A stretch of 9,756 bases of DNA from Bacteroidia bacterium (GTDB lineage Bacteria; Bacteroidota; Bacteroidia; Bacteroidales; UBA932). The notes beneath the pieces are model-generated. The model was given only the letters and a program-made list of their open reading frames with translations, ran no database searches and was not told the origin of the DNA. The stretch lies in NCBI GenBank assembly GCA_025996715.1, contig BNTQ01000102.1, forward strand, positions 1 through 9,756. The letters are read 5' to 3'. Numbering within the stretch: position 1 is the first letter of the stretch; each line of letters opens with the position of its first letter. Below are positions 1 to 6,351 of the stretch, in pieces. A program made the translations under genes and the position numbers.

Positions 1-16
1 GTACTTTAGAAACAGC

Positions 17-60
17 TTTCGTTAGGTTCTTTGCCTGTACAGGCAAAGAACCTAACGAAA
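17..60. repeat. Perfect 44-bp palindrome (22-bp arms, no loop)
   Basis: Positions 17-38 are the exact reverse complement of 39-60, centred on GTAC at 37-40. As RNA this would form a long hairpin. No U-tract follows on either strand, so it is not a standard intrinsic terminator, although it could still end transcription from a gene upstream of the window. It could also be a palindromic intergenic repeat or a binding site. Its exactness is seen directly; its role is unknown. Confidence 0.95.
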
Positions 61-62
61 AC

Positions 63-124
63 CAGCCTACTTTTTGACCATTAAACAAATTTAAGGCGTT
101 TTCAGCCTACTTTTTGACCATTAA
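63..124. repeat. Two 22-bp direct repeats upstream of the first gene
   Basis: The same 22 bp (starting CAGCCTACTTTTTGACC and ending ATTAA) occurs at 63-84 and 103-124, a 40-bp period of about four helical turns. The repeats lie immediately after the palindrome and 30 bp before the first start codon. They may be regulator sites or the remains of a longer repeat array. A weak -7-like box (TATTTTTA, 129-136) lies just after the second copy, but no well-spaced -33 box was found, so no promoter is called. Confidence 0.85.
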
Positions 125-154
125 GCCCTATTTTTAAATTTTTTTAATATTATT

Positions 155-820
155 ATGAACAACAAATTTGTAGGCGATGAAGGAGATTTCAGCAAGTTCT
201 ACCTGCTGAAACACATTGTACCTGACAGTTTAACGCTGGGGGTAAATTGGTATTTGACACCACCCGAAGGAGAAAAAGAGTGGAAAGAGTGGAAAGAGTG
301 CAAAGAGTGCAAAGATGCAGACTCTATGCTGCTGTGTGAACAATTGCATAATGTTGACAAAAATGTCCGTGCGTTGGAAACCGCAGGTATTTTGCCGTCA
401 AAAACCATATTCTTTAGCCAAGAATTAAAGCAATCGGGCAGTGAGCGAATAAAGTGGTTTGAAGAGAGCCAAAAGACATTGGCAGCAGCCAACGTAATTT
501 TCTGTGACCCCGACACAGGAATAGAACCGTCAAGAGCAGGTTCAGTAAAACACATCTCTTTTTGCGAGATAGAGAAGTATCTTGCCAATGGTAAAAGCGT
601 GATTATTTATCAGCATTTTGACCGACAAGCAGACCCTGTAAAGAGAAAACTCGACGAACTGCGTACTGCGTTTCCAAAGTTTCAAGACATCGAAGTTTTT
701 CAATACAAAACATACTATTACTACATCATTATACAGGAACAACACAGTAAAATTAGTACTGCCATAGCCAAATTTCGTAAGATTCCAAATAACATATTTA
801 ACAACCCTTTAACATCTTAA
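155..820 (+). CDS. Conserved hypothetical protein with GDxGDF and DPDTGIE motifs
   Basis: This is a 221-residue soluble protein with no signal peptide or membrane segment. It begins with NKFVGDEGDFSKFYLLKHI, which matches my recollection of the N-terminus of a widespread uncharacterised family (roughly NKYxGDxGDFxKYxLL followed by LGVxWYL), and this supports the ATG at 155. In the middle, VIFCDPDTGIEP follows a hydrophobic strand, then KSVIIYQHFDR. The pattern of a strand ending in an acidic DP motif suggests a Rossmann-like or nucleotide-related enzyme, but no catalytic family can be named with confidence. Residues 41-55 (KEWKEWKECKECKDA) are encoded by a 9-bp tandem repeat. There is no clear ribosome-binding site. 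The stop is 4 bp before the start of the large surface protein gene, so the two may be co-transcribed and translationally coupled. Function unknown. Confidence 0.85.
   Translation: MNNKFVGDEGDFSKFYLLKHIVPDSLTLGVNWYLTPPEGEKEWKEWKECKECKDADSMLLCEQLHNVDKNVRALETAGILPSKTIFFSQELKQSGSERIKWFEESQKTLAAANVIFCDPDTGIEPSRAGSVKHISFCEIEKYLANGKSVIIYQHFDRQADPVKRKLDELRTAFPKFQDIEVFQYKTYYYYIIIQEQHSKISTAIAKFRKIPNNIFNNPLTS
275..316 (+). repeat. 9-bp tandem repeat inside the first gene
   Basis: Four copies of AAAGAGTGG/C run from 275 to 310, followed by a partial copy. They are in frame and encode KEW, KEW, KEC, KEC, then KDA. Gain or loss of a unit would change protein length by three residues without a frameshift. 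The repeat sits between the LGVNWYLTPPEG segment and the rest of the domain, probably in a surface loop. Confidence 0.9.
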
Positions 821-824
821 CGTT

Positions 825-3800
825 ATGAAAAAACTATCTATTTTAGTAGCAGCACTGCTGCTTGTGTGCAATGCGTTTGCGCAAACGTGGAATTGTGGTC
901 GCCCTGCAAGTGTTGGAGCTACACCAACAAATGCTGTAACTGCTACACTTACCACCGACGGAACCCTCACCATTAGCGGTACAGGGGCTATGAACGACTA
1001 TGACAACACAAGTTGCGGCACAAATTGTGCTCGCACCACTGCTGCGTGGTGGGATGCGCTGATAACCTCTGTGGTAATAGAGCAGGGCGTTACCTCTATC
1101 GGCAACAATGCTTTTCAAGGTTGCATCTATCTAACGAGCGTAAGCATACCTAACTCCGTTATCAGTATCGGCTACAACGTTTTTGACAGAACAACGTGGT
1201 ATAATAATCGAGCCGACGGCTTAGTTTATATAGGGAATTGGCTGTACAAGTATAAGGGAACAATGCCAGCAAGTACAACCATTGATGTGCAGGCAGGAAC
1301 TTTGGGTATTGCTGGCGCTGCTTTTAGTTATTGCCACGGGCTAACGAGCATAAGCATACCCAACTCCGTTATATCTATCGGCGCCTCCGCTTTTCAAGGT
1401 TGCACCGGGCTAACGAGCATAAGCATACCCGACGGCGTTACATCTATCAAAGAGGGTACTTTTTACGGTTGCACCGGGCTAACGAGCATAAGCATACCCG
1501 ACGGCGTTACATCTATCAACGAGAGTACTTTTTCCTATTGCAGTGGGCTAACGAGCATAAGCATACCCAACTCCGTTATATCTATCGACGACATCGCTTT
1601 TAGTTATTGCAGTGGGCTAACTGCCATCACCGTAGATGATGCCAATACAACATATAGTTCGGTAGATGGAGTGCTATTTAATAAAGCCCAAACTACCCTC
1701 ATTAAGTATCCCGCAGGCAAACAGGCTGCCGCATATACCATTCCCAACTCCGTTACATCTATCGGCGAGAGGGCTTTTTCCGGTTGCATTGGGCTAACGA
1801 GCGTAACCATCCCCAACTCCGTTACATCTATCGGCTATATGGCTTTTTCCGGTTGCACAGGCATAAAGAGATTTACCATTGCAGACGGCACAACTGCGTT
1901 GCCATTTGGGTCGTTAGCTTTGTATGACGTTGCGCCCGATACCCTATACTTGGGGCGTACCATTAGCGGCATAAGCAGTAGTAATAGGTTCGGTACGGCA
2001 TTAAAGCAGGTAACCATTGGCAATAGCGTTACGAGTATCCCGCAGTCTGCTTTTTATAATTGCACAAACTTAACCTCGGTAAGCATTCCCAACTCCGTTA
2101 CCACTATTAATGGCTCCGCTTTTCAAGGTTGCACGGGCATAAAGAAATTTACCATTGCAGACGGCACAGGTACGCTGTCATTTTTGGGGCTTTTGCACGT
2201 TGCGCCCGATACCTTATACTTGGGGCGTAACCTTAGCGGCATAAGCATTAACGATCACTTTGGCGCACTACTCAAGCAGGTAACCATTGGCAATAGCGTT
2301 ACCACTATCGCTGACTACACTTTTTCCGGTTGCGCAGGCATAAAGAAATTTACCATTGTAGACGGCACGAATACACTGTCATTTGGGGCATACTCTTTGC
2401 ATAACGTTGCGCTCGATACCTTATACTTGGGGCGTACTACTAGCAGCACAATCGGTGAGAATATCTTCGGTACGGCATTAAAGCAGGTAACCATTGGCAA
2501 TAGCGTTACGAGGATCCCGCAGTATGCTTTTCAATCTTGTACAAACTTAACCTCGGTAACCATTCCCAACTCTGTTACATCTATCGACGATCGTGCTTTT
2601 TATGGTTGCAGTGGCATAAAGAAATTTACCATTGCAGACGGCACAAGTTCGCTGTTCTTTAGGTCGTCCTCTTTGTACAATGTTGCGCTCGATACCCTAT
2701 ACTTGGGGCGTACTATTAGCGGCGGCATAACCAATGGTAATAACTTTGGCGCAGTACTCAAGCAGGTAACCATTAGCAATAGCGTTACGAGTATTCCGCA
2801 GTATGCTTTTCGTAATTGCACGGCATTAACCTCGGTAACTATACCCAACTCCGTTATATCTATCGGCGCAGTCGCTTTTTCCGGTTGCATAGGTTTAACA
2901 GGTACACTGACACTACCCACAGGCTTGACTTCAATAGGCGGCAGTGCTTTTTCCGGTTGCACAGGCCTCACAGGTACACTTACACTACCTGCCGGTTTGA
3001 CTTCGATAGGCAACAGTGCGTTTAACGGTTGTACAGGCTTCACAGGTACACTTACACTACCTGCAGGCTTGACTTCGATAGGCAATAGTGCGTTTAACGG
3101 TTGTACCGGCTTTTCGTCTATTATCAACCTCAATCCTACGCCGGTGAGCATTGGTGCTGATGTTTTTAGCGTAAATAAAAATACCTGTCCGCTCACTGTG
3201 CCTATAGGTTCCTGCAATGCGTATGAGCAAGCCCCCGTGTGGCAAGAGTTCCTTGTTGTTGGTTGCCAAAACAGAGTGTATTTTGTAAATGAGGGAGTAA
3301 AGATTGACTCTGCAGACGTGAGTAACGGCAGTACAGTTGCCCAGCACGCAGACCCTGATGCCCGCACGGGCTACATCTTTGACGGCTGGTACAACGGCGC
3401 AAGTGAATACAACTTTAGCACAGCCGTAACCACCAACCTAACGCTTACGGCGCATTGGACAGCAATAATAAATGCTGCAACACCCGCTATCACTACCCAG
3501 CCGCAAGGCAGAACGGTGAACGTAGGCGGCAGTGTGACTTTGTTGGTAACGGCAAGCAGAAGCGACGACGGCACATTGTCTTTCCAATGGTACAGCAACA
3601 CGATTAACAATAACACTGGCGGTACAGCGGTAGGCACAGATAATAGTAATTATTATTATCCATCTACCACAGATGTGGGAACACTATATTATTACGTTGT
3701 AGTAACCAACACCAACAACAGTGTGAATGGTACAACGACGGCAACCGACACAAGCAGTGTGGCGGCAGTAACGGTAAACGCTTTGGTAAATGCAGCAACA

Positions 3801-6176
3801 CCCACCATCACTACTCAGCCGCAAGGCAGCACGGTGGACGTAGGCGGCAGTGTGTTATTGTCAGTAACCGCAACCGTAACCGACGATGGCACATTGTCTT
3901 ACGAGTGGTATAGAAATACTACCAACAGCAACACAGGCGGCACAACGGAAGGTTACAGCAGCAGTTACTCGGCACCCACCTACACTGACGGAACGTTCTA
4001 CTATTACGTTGTAGTAACCAACACCAACAACGGTGTGAATGGTGTAAAGAGGGCAACCGAAACAAGCAGTGTGGTGGCAGTAACGGTAAACGCGATTGTA
4101 AATGCAGCAACACCCTATATCATCACTCATCCGCAATACAACACAGTGGACGTAGGCAGCAGTGTGTCCTTGTCAGTAACGGCAGATGTTACAGACGATG
4201 GTACATTATCTTACGAGTGGTATAAAAATACCGCTTACAGCAATACTGGCGGCACATTGGTAGGCGAAAATAGTAGTAGTTATTCTCCATCTACCACAGA
4301 TGTGGGAACACTGTATTATTACGTTGTGGTAACAAATACAAACAACAGCGTGAATGGTACACAGACGGCAACCAGCACAAGTTGGGTGGCGAGTTTAACG
4401 GTAAACGCTTTGGTAAATGCCGAAACGCCTTCTATCATCTTTCAGCCGCAAGACAGGACGGTGGACATAGGCAACTGGACGTACTTGTCAGCAAACGCAA
4501 ATGTAAGCGATGGCGGCACATTGTCGTATCAATGGTACAGCAACACCACCAACAGCAACACAGGCGGCACAGAGGTAGGTACAGATAGTTATTATTATCC
4601 ATCTACCACAGATGTGGGAACGTTCTATTATTACGTTGTGGTAACCAACACCAACAACAGCGTGAATGGAACAAAGACGGCAACCGTTACAAGCGATGCG
4701 GCTACAGTAACGGTAGTCCCATTGAACAGTAATGCCAATTTGAGTTCTCTTTCGGTGTCGGGATATACGATTTCACCCGCGTTTGATGCGAATACTACAA
4801 ATTACACACTTACCGTACCAAATAATGAATACAACATAGACATAAATGCCGAGCCAGAGTACTACTACGACGGTTATCAAAGTTACTACGGTTATCGAGG
4901 TGTAAGCGGAACAGGCAATAAATTCTTATACGTCGTAGGCAGCAACACCTTTAACATAGTGGTAACGGCAGCGGATAGCACTACCAAAACCTATACCCTC
5001 GTAGTAACTCGCGAAGGCAGTAGCAATGCAAATTTAAGCACACTTTCGGTGTTGGAATATACGATTTCACCCGCGTTTGATGCAAATACTACAAATTACA
5101 CGGTTACCGTGACAAATCAAACCGGCATATACATAAATGCCGAGTCTGAGGACTACAATGCACAAGTAAGCGGAACAGGCTGGAGGGAAGACTTAAACAT
5201 AGGCAGCAACACCTTGAACATAGTGGTAACGGCACAGAATGGCACTACCAAAACCTATACCCTCGTAGTAACTCGCGAGGCAGGCAATGCAAATTTAAGA
5301 ACACTTTCTGTGTTGGGAGGAGGATATTATGAATATGAGTACGACATTTCACCCGCGTTTGATGCGAATACAACAAATTACACGCTCACCGTACCAAATA
5401 ATGAAACCTACATACGCATAGGTGCCGAGCCTGAGGACTACAATTATTATACACAAGTAAATGGAACAGGTTATAAATCCTTAAACGTAGGCAGCAACAC
5501 CTTTGATATAGTGGTAACGGCACGGGATGGCACTACCAAAACCTATATCCTCGTGGTAACTCGCGAGGTAAGCAGTAACAATGCAAATTTAAAAACACTT
5601 TCGGTGTTGGGATATACGATTTCACCCGCGTTTGATGCGAATACTACTGCCTACACGCTCACCGTGCCAAATAATATGAGTATCATTATCATTAGTGCCG
5701 TCCAAGCAGACAGCAAGGCGCGGAGCGTAATGGGCACGGGTGTCCAGAGTTTGAGTGTTGGCATCAACACATTCAGGGTTGTGGTAATCGCCGAAGACAA
5801 TAGCACCAAGAAGACCTACACCATCATCGTAACCCGCTCGGCTGCCAATAACAATGGCGGCAACCCGGATAATCCAGCCACCGCCGTAGAAACCCAAGAC
5901 GTCGCCGCCTTGCAAATCTACCCCAACCCAACTACTAATGGAGAGTTGAGAATTGAGAGTGGAGAATTAAATGCGGTGGACAAGGTGGAGATTTACAATG
6001 TGAATGGTGCGTTGGTAGGGGCGTATCGCATACGCCCTGATGGTGAAATGCGGGTGTCGCAAGAGGGCGTATTCAATACGCCCCTACAAGGCAACACCAT
6101 TAGCATTGCGCACCTTCCCGCAGGCATTTACCTTGTGAAGGTGGGCAATAAGGTGGCAAAGGTGGTGAAACAATAA
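825..6176 (+). CDS. Giant modular BspA-type LRR surface protein, T9SS cargo
   Basis: This 1783-residue protein is probably exported by Sec and then secreted or surface-attached through T9SS. Residues 1-19 form a signal peptide (lysines, hydrophobic core, AFA before the likely cleavage at Q20). Residues 20-79 are a WNCG...DGTLTISGTGAM module. About 80-780 are BspA-type LRR_5 repeats (TSVTIPNSVTSIGxxAFxGC). A linker with a CPLTVPIGSCNAYEQ segment follows. Residues 817-878 are a Listeria-Bacteroides repeat (GYIFDGWYNG...LTAHW). Four Ig-like modules start near 883, 989, 1093 and 1198; four cadherin-like beta-sandwich modules start near 1303, 1401, 1488 and 1586. The sorting domain runs from about 1690 to the end (LQIYPNPTTNGEL ... 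LPAGIYLVKVGNKVAKVV). No enzymatic domain is visible. By family analogy an adhesin or matrix-binding role is likely; that is inference. The start lies 4 bp after the previous stop and no separate promoter was recognised. Confidence 0.95.
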   Translation: MKKLSILVAALLLVCNAFAQTWNCGRPASVGATPTNAVTATLTTDGTLTISGTGAMNDYDNTSCGTNCARTTAAWWDALITSVVIEQGVTSIGNNAFQGCIYLTSVSIPNSVISIGYNVFDRTTWYNNRADGLVYIGNWLYKYKGTMPASTTIDVQAGTLGIAGAAFSYCHGLTSISIPNSVISIGASAFQGCTGLTSISIPDGVTSIKEGTFYGCTGLTSISIPDGVTSINESTFSYCSGLTSISIPNSVISIDDIAFSYCSGLTAITVDDANTTYSSVDGVLFNKAQTTLIKYPAGKQAAAYTIPNSVTSIGERAFSGCIGLTSVTIPNSVTSIGYMAFSGCTGIKRFTIADGTTALPFGSLALYDVAPDTLYLGRTISGISSSNRFGTALKQVTIGNSVTSIPQSAFYNCTNLTSVSIPNSVTTINGSAFQGCTGIKKFTIADGTGTLSFLGLLHVAPDTLYLGRNLSGISINDHFGALLKQVTIGNSVTTIADYTFSGCAGIKKFTIVDGTNTLSFGAYSLHNVALDTLYLGRTTSSTIGENIFGTALKQVTIGNSVTRIPQYAFQSCTNLTSVTIPNSVTSIDDRAFYGCSGIKKFTIADGTSSLFFRSSSLYNVALDTLYLGRTISGGITNGNNFGAVLKQVTISNSVTSIPQYAFRNCTALTSVTIPNSVISIGAVAFSGCIGLTGTLTLPTGLTSIGGSAFSGCTGLTGTLTLPAGLTSIGNSAFNGCTGFTGTLTLPAGLTSIGNSAFNGCTGFSSIINLNPTPVSIGADVFSVNKNTCPLTVPIGSCNAYEQAPVWQEFLVVGCQNRVYFVNEGVKIDSADVSNGSTVAQHADPDARTGYIFDGWYNGASEYNFSTAVTTNLTLTAHWTAIINAATPAITTQPQGRTVNVGGSVTLLVTASRSDDGTLSFQWYSNTINNNTGGTAVGTDNSNYYYPSTTDVGTLYYYVVVTNTNNSVNGTTTATDTSSVAAVTVNALVNAATPTITTQPQGSTVDVGGSVLLSVTATVTDDGTLSYEWYRNTTNSNTGGTTEGYSSSYSAPTYTDGTFYYYVVVTNTNNGVNGVKRATETSSVVAVTVNAIVNAATPYIITHPQYNTVDVGSSVSLSVTADVTDDGTLSYEWYKNTAYSNTGGTLVGENSSSYSPSTTDVGTLYYYVVVTNTNNSVNGTQTATSTSWVASLTVNALVNAETPSIIFQPQDRTVDIGNWTYLSANANVSDGGTLSYQWYSNTTNSNTGGTEVGTDSYYYPSTTDVGTFYYYVVVTNTNNSVNGTKTATVTSDAATVTVVPLNSNANLSSLSVSGYTISPAFDANTTNYTLTVPNNEYNIDINAEPEYYYDGYQSYYGYRGVSGTGNKFLYVVGSNTFNIVVTAADSTTKTYTLVVTREGSSNANLSTLSVLEYTISPAFDANTTNYTVTVTNQTGIYINAESEDYNAQVSGTGWREDLNIGSNTLNIVVTAQNGTTKTYTLVVTREAGNANLRTLSVLGGGYYEYEYDISPAFDANTTNYTLTVPNNETYIRIGAEPEDYNYYTQVNGTGYKSLNVGSNTFDIVVTARDGTTKTYILVVTREVSSNNANLKTLSVLGYTISPAFDANTTAYTLTVPNNMSIIIISAVQADSKARSVMGTGVQSLSVGINTFRVVVIAEDNSTKKTYTIIVTRSAANNNGGNPDNPATAVETQDVAALQIYPNPTTNGELRIESGELNAVDKVEIYNVNGALVGAYRIRPDGEMRVSQEGVFNTPLQGNTISIAHLPAGIYLVKVGNKVAKVVKQ
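1062..3170 (+). repeat. BspA-type LRR tract, 69-bp units
   Basis: The coding DNA repeats with a 23-codon (69-bp) period. Copies are close to identical in places: 53 bp are the same at 1398-1450 and 1467-1519, exactly 69 bp apart. Another cluster of near-identical 69-bp units, encoding GLTGTLTLPAGLTSIGNSAF and variants, spans about 2890-3110. The identity extends to synonymous positions, so these units expanded recently by recombination or slippage. Confidence 0.92.
1860..2880 (+). repeat. Higher-order LRR super-repeat, four copies
   Basis: A larger module starts with GIK(K/R)FTIxDGT, passes through DTLYLGR and LKQVTIxNSVT, and ends with one or two LRR units. Copies begin at 1860, 2136, 2337 and 2613 (residues 346, 438, 505 and 597). 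The spacings are 276, 201 and 276 bp. Copy two is 75 bp shorter because it carries one LRR unit after LKQVTIGNSVT where the others carry two. The array therefore grew by duplicating multi-LRR blocks as well as single LRRs. Confidence 0.88.
3471..4718 (+). repeat. Four tandem Ig-like modules, about 105 codons each
   Basis: Modules begin at 3471, 3789, 4101 and 4416 with N-A-x-T-P-x-I and a QPQ or HPQ motif. Each carries GGSVxLxVTA-like and DDGTLSYEWY-like strands, and ends in YYYVVVTNTNNxVNG plus a TATxTS-like strand. The tryptophan in the central EWY/QWY strand and the YYYVVV strand fit an Ig-like beta sandwich as seen in many Bacteroidota surface proteins. Strong DNA similarity indicates tandem duplication. 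They probably act as a stalk that holds the LRR part away from the cell. Confidence 0.85.
4731..5840 (+). repeat. Four tandem cadherin-like beta-sandwich modules
   Basis: Modules begin at 4731, 5025, 5286 and 5580 with NANLxxLSV, continue with ISPAFDANTTNYTLTVPNN, and end with NTFxIVVTAxDxTTKTYTLVVTRE. This is the pattern of the Cadherin-like beta sandwich family (Pfam Cadherin_4), common in Bacteroidota and Firmicutes surface proteins. Module one carries a tyrosine-rich insert (residues about 1346-1357) and module three a GGGYYEYEY insert (about 1498-1506); modules two and four lack these. Confidence 0.85.
5941..5968 (+). repeat. Low-complexity repeat shared with an intergenic region
   Basis: Inside the sorting-domain coding sequence, GAGAGTTGAGAATTGAGA (5941-5958) is identical over 18 bp to 9335-9352, which lies in a non-coding repeat tract before the efflux adaptor gene. 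Here it is read in frame as part of GELRIESGEL. It appears to be a copy of a genome-wide repeat family living inside a gene. Confidence 0.85.
6015..6087. repeat. Nested palindromic repeat element within coding sequence
   Basis: The outer arms GTAGGGGCGTAT (6015-6026) and ATACGCCCCTAC (6076-6087) are perfect reverse complements. Each arm also folds on its own: GGGCGTAT/ATACGCCC at 6019-6026/6030-6037, and again at 6065-6072/6076-6083. The whole is 73 bp and resembles REP-like palindromic intergenic repeats. It is read through by the sorting-domain frame (residues about 1731-1754). Confidence 0.88.
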
Positions 6177-6179
6177 CCA

Positions 6180-6200
6180 CTCCCTAACCCCAAAAGGGAG
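6180..6200. terminator. Small hairpin after the surface protein stop
   Basis: CTCCCT (6180-6185) pairs with AGGGAG (6195-6200) around a 9-nt loop, beginning 4 bp after the stop codon. No U-tract follows, so a terminator role is uncertain. It may be the remains of a repeat. Confidence 0.35.
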
Positions 6201-6206
6201 AATAAT

Positions 6207-6246
6207 ACCAGCGACCAATGAGCGGAGTGGCTTATTGGTCGCTGGT
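6207..6246. terminator. Strong 17-bp hairpin, possible bidirectional terminator
   Basis: Positions 6207-6219 pair perfectly with 6234-6246, and the stem extends inward through one G-U pair and AGC/GCT to a 6-nt loop at 6224-6229. There is no T-run after it, so it may be a transcript-stabilising or repeat-derived hairpin rather than a classical terminator. The word TTGGTCGCTG from the right arm recurs at 6256-6265. Confidence 0.5.
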
Positions 6247-6309
6247 TGTTGGTAGTTGGTCGCTGAAAAAGTAGTGATTATTGCCCCCAATTTCATTAAA
6301 AAAATATTA

Positions 6310-6346
6310 ATTATTGCACCCAATAATAAATAAAGTTGTATCTTTG
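6310..6346 (+). promoter_or_regulatory. Bacteroidota promoter with overlapping dyad; likely leaderless start
   Basis: TATCTTTG at 6339-6346 matches the Bacteroidota -7 consensus TAnnTTTG. ATTG at 6313-6316, 22 bp upstream, can serve as the -33 box. The -33 box lies inside the perfect dyad ATTATTG-N4-CAATAAT (6310-6327), a plausible operator. A near copy, ATTATTGCCCCCAAT, sits 33 bp upstream at 6277-6291. The -7 box ends 5 nt before the ATG at 6352, so transcription should begin at or next to the start codon. Confidence 0.7.
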
Positions 6347-6351
6347 GCACA

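Larger units (their letters stand above)
5892..6173 (+). other. T9SS type A C-terminal sorting domain (coding segment)
   Basis: Residues about 1690-1783 carry the hallmarks of the Por secretion system sorting domain: LQIYPNPTTNGEL, the VEIYNVNGALV strand, LPAGIYLVKV and a basic final strand KVAKVVKQ. The normal short loop between the VEIYNVNGALV strand and ISIAHLPAGIY is replaced by about 24 extra residues, encoded by the palindromic element at 6015-6087. The domain would direct the protein across the outer membrane and is usually removed on attachment. Confidence 0.9.

Noticed and set aside
17..60. The palindrome contains GTTAGGT and ACCTAAC, which match integron attC core words.
   Set aside because: The order is reversed relative to an attC site (RYYYAAC first, GTTRRRY last), and the stem is perfect with no extrahelical bases, so it cannot be a normal attC.
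1331..1603. A 90-codon + strand frame with repeated RANEHKHT.
   Set aside because: It is an out-of-frame reading of the 69-bp LRR units.
2600..3367. A 255-codon open frame on the minus strand.
   Set aside because: It is antisense to the LRR repeats and owes its length and its repeated KPVQPLNALLPIEV pattern to them; it has no family resemblance.
1062..5840. Regular repeats that might suggest a CRISPR array.
   Set aside because: The repeats are in-frame protein modules of 69 bp and about 300 bp, with no short repeat plus unique spacer pattern.
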